Source: Saprospiraceae bacterium (GTDB lineage Bacteria; Bacteroidota; Bacteroidia; Chitinophagales; Saprospiraceae). From it: a DNA stretch of 60,539 nt. The stretch's first letter is position 1; every line of letters begins with the position of its first letter. A program made the position numbers and the translations under genes. This document shows positions 8,649 through 16,235 of this stretch, one piece after another. The stretch is taken from positions 1 through 60,539 of the forward strand of contig JAHDHU010000002.1 in the NCBI GenBank assembly GCA_020631135.1, read 5' to 3'. The notes beneath the pieces are model-generated. The model ran no database searches, was not told the origin of the DNA, and saw nothing but the letters and a program-made list of their open reading frames with translations.

Positions 8649-10045
8649 AATTTGATATAGCTGTGATAGGTTCAGGTCCTGGAGGATATGTATGCGCCAT
8701 TAGGGCAGCGCAACTAGGATTTAAAGTTGCCATTATTGAGCGATATAGCACACTTGGAGGTACGTGTCTCAATGTTGGATGTATTCCATCAAAGGCTTTA
8801 TTAGACTCTTCCGAACATTTTCATAATGCGCAGGCAAATTTTTCCGAACACGGAATAGGAGTAGGATCGTTAAAATTAGATCTGAAACAAATGATTAAGC
8901 GCAAGGCAGATGTCGTTTCGCAAACATGTGCAGGGGTAGAGTTTTTGATGAAGAAAAACAAAATCGAAGTTTTTCATGGTCATGGTTCTTTTGTAGATAA
9001 AAGAACGATTAAGATTTCCAATTCAGATGGTGACAAAACAATCGAAGCGGATAAAATTGTAATTGCCACTGGTTCAAAGCCAATAACTCCAGCTAGCTTT
9101 AATTACGATAAAAAAAGAGTGATTACCTCCACAGAAGCTTTGCTCATCGATAAGCTTCCAAAGAGAATGGTTGTTGTTGGCGGAGGTGTAATCGGATTGG
9201 AACTCGGAAGTGTATTTGCTAGGTTAGGTACTGAAGTAGAAGTAGTTGAATTTCAAGATAAGCTCCTTGGCACGATGGATAAAGACCTTGCAAGAGAGCT
9301 TCAAAAATCATTAAAGAAACTTGGAATCAAATTTCATTTAAAACATTCCGTGACTACGGTGAAAGCAACGAAGAACTCAGTAGATGTAGAAGTGCAAAAA
9401 AGAGATTCTGAGGATAAATTTTCTATCAAGGCCGATTATTGTTTGATTTCAATCGGAAGGAGACCTTACACAGATAATCTAGGTCTTGAAAATATCGGTG
9501 TCCAACTCGACGAAAGAGGTAGAATAGTCGTAAACCATAATTTGGAAACTAATGAAGCTGGGATATTTGCTATTGGAGATGTTGTGGTTGGTGCAATGTT
9601 GGCGCATAAAGCTGAAGAAGAAGGTGTTTTTGTTGCCGAATATTTAGCGGGACAAAAACCACATGTAGATCATAACTTGATCCCGGGTGTTGTGTATACT
9701 TGGCCAGAAGTCGCTGCCGTAGGCAAGACTGAACAAGAGTTGAAAGAGGCAGGAGTAGAGTATAAAGTTGGTAAATTTCCCTTCAAGGCATTGGGTAGGG
9801 CGAGAGCTAGTATGGATACTGCAGGTTTTGTGAAGGTTTTGTCTGACAAAAAAACCGATGAACTTTTAGGTGTTCACATGATAGGTGCTAGGGTGGCCGA
9901 TATTATTATGGAAGCAGTTAGTTTGATGGAGTTTCGTGCTTCAGCAGAGGACATGGCTCGAATTTGTCATCCGCATCCAACCTATACTGAGGCCGTCAAA
10001 GAGGCTGCATTGGCTGCAACGGATAATCGACCCTTACATATTTAA
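8645..10045 (+). CDS. lpdA: Dihydrolipoyl dehydrogenase (E3)
   Basis: A 466-residue flavoprotein of usual length. FAD-binding GSGPGG is at residues 9-14, the redox-active disulfide is Cys41/Cys46 in GGTCLNVGCIPSKALL, NAD-binding GGGVIG is near 178, and the C-terminal catalytic His-Glu pair lies in HPHPTYTE near 442-449. It reoxidises dihydrolipoamide in pyruvate, 2-oxoglutarate and branched-chain dehydrogenase complexes or in the glycine cleavage system. The E1/E2 genes are absent here, so which complex it serves cannot be told. Its start overlaps the ricT stop, and its TAA (10043-10045) interlocks with the stop of convergent rsmI. Confidence 0.95.
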   Translation: MKFDIAVIGSGPGGYVCAIRAAQLGFKVAIIERYSTLGGTCLNVGCIPSKALLDSSEHFHNAQANFSEHGIGVGSLKLDLKQMIKRKADVVSQTCAGVEFLMKKNKIEVFHGHGSFVDKRTIKISNSDGDKTIEADKIVIATGSKPITPASFNYDKKRVITSTEALLIDKLPKRMVVVGGGVIGLELGSVFARLGTEVEVVEFQDKLLGTMDKDLARELQKSLKKLGIKFHLKHSVTTVKATKNSVDVEVQKRDSEDKFSIKADYCLISIGRRPYTDNLGLENIGVQLDERGRIVVNHNLETNEAGIFAIGDVVVGAMLAHKAEEEGVFVAEYLAGQKPHVDHNLIPGVVYTWPEVAAVGKTEQELKEAGVEYKVGKFPFKALGRARASMDTAGFVKVLSDKKTDELLGVHMIGARVADIIMEAVSLMEFRASAEDMARICHPHPTYTEAVKEAALAATDNRPLHI

Positions 10046-10701
10046 TTTATAACGAGGACAATTTCTCCTTTTATAGAATTTCTTGATGCCAATTCATCAA
10101 TCACATTTTGAATTGGACCTCGAAGTACTTCTTCGTGAAGCTTCGTAAGCTCTCGACATACAGCGACTTGTTTATGGTCACCTAAATGCTCCTTAATCTG
10201 ATTTAAACATTTTACGATACGATGTGGGGATTCGTATAAGACTATGGTACAATCCATTTTAGCCAAATATTTTAATCTAGTCTGCCTTCCTTTCTTTTGG
10301 GGTAGGAAGCCTTCAAAGTAGAAACGATCACAAGGAAAACCACTCATCACCAATGCTGGAATGGCGGCATTGGGACCCGGTAGACAACTTACTTTAATAT
10401 CATTTTCGTAACAAGCCCTAACCAATAAAAAACCAGGATCAGATAAACCTGGCGTGCCTGCGTCCGAAATTTGAGCAATATTTTGCCCTTCTTTCAAAAC
10501 GTTTATCCATTTTTCTAATTGACTATGTTCATTGTGTGCATGAAACGAAAAAGTTCGGGTTTCTATTCCGAAATGTTTAAGTAGCTTGCCACTTACCCTG
10601 GTATCTTCGCACAACACGACTTCGACCTCTTTTAATATTTCTACAGCACGAAAAGTAATATCTTTTAAATTGCCAATTGGAGTAGGAACTAGATAAAGCA
10701 T
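10042..10701 (-). CDS. rsmI: 16S rRNA (cytidine(1402)-2'-O)-methyltransferase, short form
   Basis: A 219-residue tetrapyrrole-methylase-fold enzyme. Diagnostic motifs are LVPTPIGNLKDIT at the N-terminus, LCEDTRVSGKLL near 30, and SDAGTPGLSDPGFLLV near 80. RsmI methylates the ribose of C1402 in the 30S P site. It is shorter than the E. coli enzyme (286 aa) because the C-terminal helical domain is absent, which is common in Bacteroidota. Its stop codon overlaps that of lpdA on the opposite strand; upstream, purS ends 6 bp before its start, so purS-rsmI is an operon. Confidence 0.93.
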   Translation of the reverse strand: MLYLVPTPIGNLKDITFRAVEILKEVEVVLCEDTRVSGKLLKHFGIETRTFSFHAHNEHSQLEKWINVLKEGQNIAQISDAGTPGLSDPGFLLVRACYENDIKVSCLPGPNAAIPALVMSGFPCDRFYFEGFLPQKKGRQTRLKYLAKMDCTIVLYESPHRIVKCLNQIKEHLGDHKQVAVCRELTKLHEEVLRGPIQNVIDELASRNSIKGEIVLVIN

Positions 10702-10707
10702 CCTAAT

Positions 10708-10959
10708 TTAGCTTGGAGAAACGCTATACTCGTAACTTTCCATGATCATATTGGCTAATAATTTTTTACACGCGGTCTCAACTTTTTGTTTGGCCTCACT
10801 TTCATTATCGGCTTCCAACTCAATGGAAATATGTTTGCCTATTCTTACATCCAAGACTCCGTGGATATCAACATTTTTCATGTTGTTTGCAACTGTTTTT
10901 CCCTGAGGATCTAACAGTTCTTTTTTCGGCATAATATTGATTTTAGCGGCGTATTTCAT
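10708..10959 (-). CDS. purS: Phosphoribosylformylglycinamidine synthase subunit PurS
   Basis: An 83-residue protein matching PurS in size and motifs: LDPQGKTVANNMKN near residue 16, VLDVRIGKHISIELEAD near 36, and CKKLLANMIMESYEY at the end. PurS is the small scaffold that joins PurQ and PurL in the FGAM synthase complex of de novo purine synthesis. The presence of a free PurS implies that this organism has the split PurS/PurQ/PurL enzyme rather than the long fused PurL, although purQ and purL are not in the window. Co-transcribed with rsmI. Confidence 0.9.
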   Translation of the reverse strand: MKYAAKINIMPKKELLDPQGKTVANNMKNVDIHGVLDVRIGKHISIELEADNESEAKQKVETACKKLLANMIMESYEYSVSPS

Positions 10960-10978
10960 GTATATATTTTGAAGAATG

Positions 10979-10986
10979 CAAAAATA
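10979..10986 (-). promoter_or_regulatory. Putative -7 promoter element (TATTTTTG) for purS-rsmI
   Basis: Exact TAnnTTTG match on the minus strand, 19 nt upstream of the purS ATG. Expected leader is about 13 nt. No -33 TTG at proper spacing was found. Confidence 0.45.
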
Positions 10987-11098
10987 TGAATCGTTTTTGT
11001 AATGTATTGGTATTATACCAAAGAATAACGAGACAATTGCTTTAAATAAAAGTCCCTTCAGAAAATTATATTCTCTTTAATTTCGTTGTACAATAGGC

Positions 11099-11106
11099 TA
11101 AGTTTG
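11099..11106 (+). promoter_or_regulatory. Putative -7 element (TAAGTTTG) directly before the type-B T9SS gene
   Basis: Exact TAnnTTTG match ending only 4 nt before the ATG at 11111. If used, the mRNA would be leaderless or nearly so; it may instead be a chance match. Confidence 0.3.
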
Positions 11107-11110
11107 TATT

Positions 11111-13243
11111 ATGAAGCGATTATTTCTTCTTTCTACATTGCTGTTTCTATCAGTAATGTCTATTGCCCAACCTACCAATTCGAGTTGTGCAACGGCAATC
11201 GAAATTTTAGATCCGATTGATTATTGCTCCAGTTTTGGAGAGTTTAATAATTTCAATGCTGGTCCAGGTAATCCCGCAGTTGGCGCAGCGACTTGTTGGA
11301 ATAATTCGAGCAATGATGTTTGGTTTCGAGTCACCGCATTCGCGAATGCTTTAAATATTACAGTCTCAGGAAATGCCAATGGATCAATGGCGGGAGGTTC
11401 TTTAGTGCAGCCAGAAGTAGCTTTATATGAGGATGATGGATGTGTATCATTTAGTGAATTAAAATGTGATTCGGATGATACCAATGGAGGTGCTGCTAAC
11501 ATTTTTAGAGGTGGTTTAACGATCGGTCAATCTTATTTAATTCGTGTTGATTCTCGAGCTGGAGTTACTGGAACTTTTACCCTTTGTATTAAGAATTTTA
11601 ATCCGCCAGTTGAGCCAGGCCAAGATTGTATAACCAATGCTTTGCTTTGCGATAAATCTCCATTCATTGTTCAAGCCATTTCAGGAGGTGGTTCTAATAC
11701 TAATGAGTTTGACGGAATACCATGTGGATTTGATGAACAAGGTAATCCTGTAGGTTTGACAGAGCAACAAACAACATGGTTTTCTTGGACCTGTGATCAA
11801 GCAGGTAGTTTAAGTTTTATTTTGGATCCCATTATTCCAGGTGATGATATCGATTGGGCCTTATTCGAATTGCCAAATGGTTTGGGTGATTGTACGGTCA
11901 AGACACACTTGAGATGTGCATTCAATAGTCCTAATAATGCCAATGGTGGCACCTTGGATTGTGGAGACCTTACGGGAATGCAGGATTCTTCGAATGATAC
12001 CTACGAAGACTTTAATTGTGAATCCAATGAAGATGGTTTTGTCCAATCTATTAATATGACATCCGGCACATCATATTTGTTAGGCATAAATAATTTTACT
12101 GAGAGTGGAGTTGGTTTCGAAATAGAGTTTGGAGGATCAGGAACTTTTAGAGGACCCGATGCTGACTTTATGATCGATCCTTTGGAAGGCCTAAGATGTG
12201 ATACCTTTTTTACGGTTACGGACTTAACTACTTTTGATCCCAATCTCGGAAATATTGTATCATGGGAATGGAATTTTGGTGAAATGGCAAATCCTCCGAC
12301 TGCTTCTGGTCAAGGGCCATGGCAAGTGGAGTACAATGGCTTTGGGGATAAGTTTATCACACTAACTGTAGAAACTGATCAAGGATGTATTTTAACGGAG
12401 GTCTTGCCTCTATTTGCAGAACCTTGTTGTGATGACTTGACGGATATAGAGATTGATATAGTAGATTTACAAAACTTGGTTTGTGCAACTGTACCTGATG
12501 GTTCTGTAACCGTTCAAGGTGCCAATGGATCACCAGATTATGAATATGCAATCGATGGGGGAACATTCAACCCGAATCCATTTTTTGGAAATTTAGATGC
12601 TGGTTCATATCAAATAAATATTCAAGATATAAAAGGATGTACTGATTCTATTGATGTTGTGATTACCTCACCTCCACCGATAGTCGTTGACGCTGGACCG
12701 GATCAAACTGTTGAGTTATGTAGAGAATCTCAACTTGTTGGTTTATATAGTCCTATGAATGCTACAGACTCTATTGTGTGGAACGCACAAGATACTAGTG
12801 ACAATTTTTCATTGGAATGTCAAGATTGTTTAGATCCTATTGTTGTAGCTCCGGGAGAAACCACTTATATATTGACAGTTGTAGACGAAGTAGGGTGTTC
12901 CGCTTCGGATGAAGTCACCATTTTCGTTGATGCTGAATATTTGATTTATGGCCCAAATGCCTTTTCACCGAATGGTGATGGCTTACATGACAGATACACC
13001 ATTTATGGAGGTCCCGCTGCATTAATGGCTACTGAATTTTACATCTATGATCGATGGGGTGAATTGATATTTTTTAGAGAAGATATGCCCTTAAATGATG
13101 ACTTAGTCGGATGGGACGGAAGATTTAAAAATTCTGATTTGAGTAATCAGGTGATGACTTGGTATGCAAAGGTCTTGTTTTGTGATAATGAAGGCCCTGA
13201 CGATACCCAAAATTTCCACGGATCATTTACGATAGTAAGATAA
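11111..13243 (+). CDS. Secreted multidomain protein with gliding-type (T9SS type B) sorting domain
   Basis: A 710-residue exported protein. Signal peptide residues 1-19 (ends SIAQ). Two beta-sandwich domains rich in Cys and Asp occupy about 20-165 and 170-340, resembling pre-peptidase/C-type adhesive modules. A PKD-like domain (SWEWNFGE ... FITLTVETDQGC) lies near 378-430, an SprB-like repeat (ATVPDGSVTVQGANGSPDYEYAIDGG) near 455-520, and the type B sorting domain (PNAFSPNGDGLHDRY ... YDRWGELIF ... GWDGRF) in the last 95 residues. This predicts T9SS export and cell-surface display; an adhesive role is inferred. Its stop shares a base with the lptC start (TAATG), so it heads a five-gene overlapping chain. 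Confidence 0.85.
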   Translation: MKRLFLLSTLLFLSVMSIAQPTNSSCATAIEILDPIDYCSSFGEFNNFNAGPGNPAVGAATCWNNSSNDVWFRVTAFANALNITVSGNANGSMAGGSLVQPEVALYEDDGCVSFSELKCDSDDTNGGAANIFRGGLTIGQSYLIRVDSRAGVTGTFTLCIKNFNPPVEPGQDCITNALLCDKSPFIVQAISGGGSNTNEFDGIPCGFDEQGNPVGLTEQQTTWFSWTCDQAGSLSFILDPIIPGDDIDWALFELPNGLGDCTVKTHLRCAFNSPNNANGGTLDCGDLTGMQDSSNDTYEDFNCESNEDGFVQSINMTSGTSYLLGINNFTESGVGFEIEFGGSGTFRGPDADFMIDPLEGLRCDTFFTVTDLTTFDPNLGNIVSWEWNFGEMANPPTASGQGPWQVEYNGFGDKFITLTVETDQGCILTEVLPLFAEPCCDDLTDIEIDIVDLQNLVCATVPDGSVTVQGANGSPDYEYAIDGGTFNPNPFFGNLDAGSYQINIQDIKGCTDSIDVVITSPPPIVVDAGPDQTVELCRESQLVGLYSPMNATDSIVWNAQDTSDNFSLECQDCLDPIVVAPGETTYILTVVDEVGCSASDEVTIFVDAEYLIYGPNAFSPNGDGLHDRYTIYGGPAALMATEFYIYDRWGELIFFREDMPLNDDLVGWDGRFKNSDLSNQVMTWYAKVLFCDNEGPDDTQNFHGSFTIVR

Positions 13244-13842
13244 TGATCAGATCATTCATCTTCTTTGTACTAATACTAAGTTACTCTTGTTCCAATGACA
13301 TTGAAGCGGTCAATGCGCTTTTGGATAAAGAAGAAATTAAATCTGAAACTGCCGAAAATATTAGTTTGATTTATAGTGATTCTGCTATAGTGAAAATGAA
13401 AATTGAAGCACCTATTCTGAAAAGACAAATCGATCAATACAAGGTGACTGAAATTTTTGAGGATGGAATCAATGCAGAGTTTTATGGACCCAATGGTCAA
13501 ATTTCAGGATGGTTGGATTCGCGATATGCGATTCGCAAAGAAAAAGAAAAACAAATTCTGGTAAGAGATTCGGTTGTACTTTGGAACGCTAAAAAAGAAA
13601 AACTGGAAACCTCTGAATTGATTTGGGATGAAGATTTAGAGATTTTAACTACCAATAAATTTGTCAGGATTTCTCAACCAGAAAAAGGCGATACTAGTTA
13701 CGGTTGGGGGTTTGAAACTAACGCTGACTTTACACGATTTGAAATAAAGAATAAATTTTCTTCCAAAATGAGTGCGGAAGAATTATCTTCTGCATTGGGA
13801 CAGAATAATTCTGATCCGGAAAGAACCAACGAAACTCAATGA
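13243..13842 (+). CDS. lptC: LPS export ABC transporter periplasmic protein LptC (lipoprotein form)
   Basis: A 199-residue lipoprotein with lipobox LSYSC (Cys16). Beyond it the LptC pattern is clear: YSDSAIVKMKIEAPILKR, then IFEDGINAEFYGPNGQISGWLDSRYAI, then EKLETSELIWDEDLEILTTNKFVRI. LptC links the LptB2FG transporter to the LptA bridge and moves LPS across the periplasm. Bacteroidota LptC is commonly a predicted lipoprotein rather than a bitopic membrane protein. It overlaps the preceding gene by one base and the next by 4 bp (ATGA). LptA, LptB, LptF and LptG are not in the window. Confidence 0.85.
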   Translation: MIRSFIFFVLILSYSCSNDIEAVNALLDKEEIKSETAENISLIYSDSAIVKMKIEAPILKRQIDQYKVTEIFEDGINAEFYGPNGQISGWLDSRYAIRKEKEKQILVRDSVVLWNAKKEKLETSELIWDEDLEILTTNKFVRISQPEKGDTSYGWGFETNADFTRFEIKNKFSSKMSAEELSSALGQNNSDPERTNETQ

Positions 13843-15101
13843 TACTATTATTAGGCATAATTATCTTCCTTCTCCTCTCTGCATTTTTTTCTGGATCTGA
13901 AATTGCTTTCGTTTCTTCCAATAAGTTGGGTATTGAAGTATTGAAAGAAAAAGGAACGAGAAAATCTAAAATCATTTCTTCTCTATATGATCGCCCTCAA
14001 AAATTTTTAGGAACTACTCTAGTCGGTAACAATATCGCTCTGGTTGTCTTTACTTTTTTAATGACTAAGTTTTTAGCGCCCTTGTTTTCTGGCTTTAGTG
14101 CAGATTCTCCTTTGGTTTTGTTTTTAAATACGCTTTTGATTACAGTGGTGATTTTGATTTTAGGTGAATTTTTGCCAAAAACCTTTTCGCGAATCTATTC
14201 TACAAGTTTCTTATACCAAGCTGCGTATCCACTAAAATTTTTCCAGTGGCTTTTGAGTTTCCCAACATGGATTATGACACTGCTTTCAGGTTTTATAATA
14301 AAATACATTTTTAGAGCACCTGCCGAAAAAGTTTCTCCAGATTTGACAATGGTTGATTTGCAGCATTACTTGGAAGATGAAATTTCTGAAGAGGATGAAA
14401 ATATTGATAAAGAAATTTTGACCAAAGCAATGAACCTAGGTCAATTAAAGGTTCGGGACTGTATGGTCCCTAGGACTGAAATTGCGCATGTAGATGTTTC
14501 TGCTAGTATAGATGAACTAATTTCAGAATTTAAATTAAGTAAGCATTCGCGAATTATTGTTGTCGAAGGGGATGTCGAAAATGTGATCGGGTATGTACAT
14601 CACCAACAATTGATAGAGAATCCAAAGAATTTAAAGAAAATGGTTTTGATGCTTCCTTATGTTCCAGAAGCCATGAATATTCAGCTTTTGCTCAATAAAT
14701 TTATTGCAGATAAAACCAACATGGCTTGCGTCGTTGATGAGTATGGAGGTACTGCTGGAATTATTACACTAGAAGATATTCTTGAAGAAATATTTGGAGA
14801 GATAGAAGACGAACATGATGTCGAGGAAGAAGAGGATGTGCAAATTTCAGAAACTGAATTTAGGTTCAATGGTAGAGTAGAATTGGATGCCATCAATGAA
14901 AAATATGAAAATATAAACATTCCAGAAGGAGACTATCACACACTTTCAGGATATATTGTGATGACTTCTGGGACCATTCCTGAGCAAGACACAGAGATAG
15001 AATTGGATGGCATTAAATTTATATTGGAACGAGTAAGTGAAAAGAAAATCGAACAAATCAAACTTGTTATTCTTCCCGAAGATGAAGCACTTAAAGACTA
15101 G
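13839..15101 (+). CDS. CNNM/CorC-family transporter (DUF21, CBS pair, CorC_HlyC)
   Basis: A 420-residue membrane protein. The first 150 residues hold the CNNM/DUF21 transmembrane domain (FFSGSEIAFVSSNKLGIE, LGEFLPKTFSRI). A CBS pair follows at about 200-320 (VRDCMVPRTEI, CVVDEYGGTAGIITLEDILEEIFGEI), then an acidic linker and the C-terminal CorC_HlyC domain (FRFNGRVELDAINE ... GDYHTLSGYIV). The family includes Mg2+/Co2+ exporters; the old name hemolysin is misleading. In Bacteroidota one such protein, GldE, supports GldD and gliding/T9SS function, so GldE is a possible identity given the upstream T9SS cargo gene, though gldD is not present. Overlaps lptC by 4 bp. Confidence 0.85.
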   Translation: MILLLGIIIFLLLSAFFSGSEIAFVSSNKLGIEVLKEKGTRKSKIISSLYDRPQKFLGTTLVGNNIALVVFTFLMTKFLAPLFSGFSADSPLVLFLNTLLITVVILILGEFLPKTFSRIYSTSFLYQAAYPLKFFQWLLSFPTWIMTLLSGFIIKYIFRAPAEKVSPDLTMVDLQHYLEDEISEEDENIDKEILTKAMNLGQLKVRDCMVPRTEIAHVDVSASIDELISEFKLSKHSRIIVVEGDVENVIGYVHHQQLIENPKNLKKMVLMLPYVPEAMNIQLLLNKFIADKTNMACVVDEYGGTAGIITLEDILEEIFGEIEDEHDVEEEEDVQISETEFRFNGRVELDAINEKYENINIPEGDYHTLSGYIVMTSGTIPEQDTEIELDGIKFILERVSEKKIEQIKLVILPEDEALKD

Positions 15102-15444
15102 TATCGTTTTTTATTGTTTCTTGTTTTTGATTTCTTGCCATAATCGAAATAAGCTGGATAAACATGAAGGATTTCATTCAAATGGAAATCTGTCATTTTC
15201 TTATTATACCCAAGATGATAAACGTGAAGGTCAGTACCAAGAATTTTATCCTAACGGAAAGCTTCAAATTCAAAGAGAGTACCTTCAAGATACAGTAATT
15301 GCCGAAAAAATTTTAGATATCAATGGTAAGGTGTTGGTTAATTACAGAATTCGAAATGGGGAATATTATGGAATCTTAGGTTCATCTTCTTGTTTCAATG
15401 TTTTTTCTGAAGACAAATCTGAAATTGTAAATGAAGAAGAGTAG
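15082..15444 (+). CDS. Small lipoprotein with MORN_2/YwqK-like repeats
   Basis: A 120-residue protein. The start at 15082 is chosen because it yields a clean lipoprotein signal (MKHLKTSIVFYCFLFLISC, Cys19); the longer open frame from 15037 would put charged residues before it and overlap the CorC-like gene further. Two short repeats follow (EGFHSNGNLSFSYYTQDDKREG and QYQEFYPNGKLQIQREY) with the x-x-x-NGK/NGN-L pattern of MORN_2/YwqK proteins. Their function is unknown; YwqK has been annotated as an antitoxin, but there is no toxin here. It starts 20 bp inside the previous gene and ends 14 bp inside the next, so translation is probably coupled. Confidence 0.7.
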   Translation: MKHLKTSIVFYCFLFLISCHNRNKLDKHEGFHSNGNLSFSYYTQDDKREGQYQEFYPNGKLQIQREYLQDTVIAEKILDINGKVLVNYRIRNGEYYGILGSSSCFNVFSEDKSEIVNEEE

Positions 15445-16069
15445 GATATTTTTTCTTTTGAGTATTCTTTTAGTGCTCTCTTGTTCCACAACTCCGGTAG
15501 ATAATGTTGAACTTCCTTTTTTTAGAACTGCGCAACTTGAACCAGAATGGATTAATAGATCTTCGAGCGAATACGAACAAATCCATACCATCGCTGAATT
15601 CAGTTTTTTAGATCAAGAAGGTAGGGTAGTTAATAAGGAAACTTTCGCTGAAAAGATTTTCATTGCCAACTTTTTTTTCACCATTTGTCCGGGTATTTGT
15701 CCAGTGATGACTGAAAATTTAATTGCTTTGGAAAAAGACCTAAAAAAAAGAGATGACTTATTAATTATTTCTCATACAGTTACACCGTGGATCGATTCTG
15801 TCGCACAATTAAAAAAATACGCAGAAGAGATGGGTGTTAATTCTAGCAAGCATTTTTTGGTAACAGGCAATCAAGAAGAGATATATGAACTAGCGCGAAA
15901 ATCTTACTTTGCAGAAAAAGAAATAGGTTTTGAAAAGGATGTAGATGATTTTCTTCATTCCGAAAATCTTTTCTTGATCGATAAACAATTTAGAATTCGC
16001 GGAATTTATAATGGCACATCTCAAGAAGACATAAAAAGGCTAAAAAAGCACATTTCTAGATTAAAATGA
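15431..16069 (+). CDS. SCO1/SenC-family copper chaperone-like lipoprotein
   Basis: A 212-residue lipoprotein (lipobox VLSC, Cys18) with a thioredoxin fold. The copper-binding residues of Sco proteins are all present: Cys86 and Cys90 in FTICPGICPVMTENL and the distal His176 in DFLHSENLFLIDKQFRIRGIY. Sco proteins deliver copper to, or reduce thiols in, the CuA site of cytochrome c oxidase at the outer face of the inner membrane. It is the last gene of the overlapping chain that begins at 11111. No oxidase genes lie nearby. Confident family call; target inferred. Confidence 0.9.
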   Translation: MKKSRIFFLLSILLVLSCSTTPVDNVELPFFRTAQLEPEWINRSSSEYEQIHTIAEFSFLDQEGRVVNKETFAEKIFIANFFFTICPGICPVMTENLIALEKDLKKRDDLLIISHTVTPWIDSVAQLKKYAEEMGVNSSKHFLVTGNQEEIYELARKSYFAEKEIGFEKDVDDFLHSENLFLIDKQFRIRGIYNGTSQEDIKRLKKHISRLK

Positions 16070-16087
16070 ACATATTAAGATTTTTAT

Positions 16088-16111
16088 TATATTAAAAATA
16101 TATTTAATATA
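16088..16111. repeat. AT-rich inverted repeat upstream of the giant HYR gene
   Basis: A 9-bp perfect inverted repeat (TATATTAAA ... TTTAATATA) with a 6-nt spacer. Its right arm overlaps the TATATTTG -7 candidate by four bases. It could be an operator or a weak 3' hairpin for the SCO gene; no GC pairs support termination. Confidence 0.5.
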
Positions 16112-16115
16112 TTTG
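16108..16115 (+). promoter_or_regulatory. Putative -7 element (TATATTTG) for the giant HYR gene
   Basis: Exact TAnnTTTG match about 120 nt before the chosen ATG at 16236. No -33 TTG at 17-23 bp. The implied leader is about 115 nt, longer than the others in the window, and includes the inverted repeat TCATCGA/TCGATGA (16194-16200 and 16210-16216). Confidence 0.45.
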
Positions 16116-16235
16116 TGATTGATTTAGGACTTCTTCCTTTAATCAACTTACACACAAACCCTTATTGTCAGCCTAGCTTGTCATAGTACCTAATCATCGA
16201 TGCGTTGTGTCGATGAAAACTACAATTTGGTAACT

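Noticed and set aside
8410-8655. An 81-codon frame overlapping the 3' end of ricT
   Set aside because: It is a +1-type shadow of the low-complexity basic tail, with no own signals.
15037-15101. Frameshift or fusion between the CorC-like gene and the next lipoprotein gene
   Set aside because: Both proteins are complete, with their own start, lipobox and stop; this is ordinary gene overlap.
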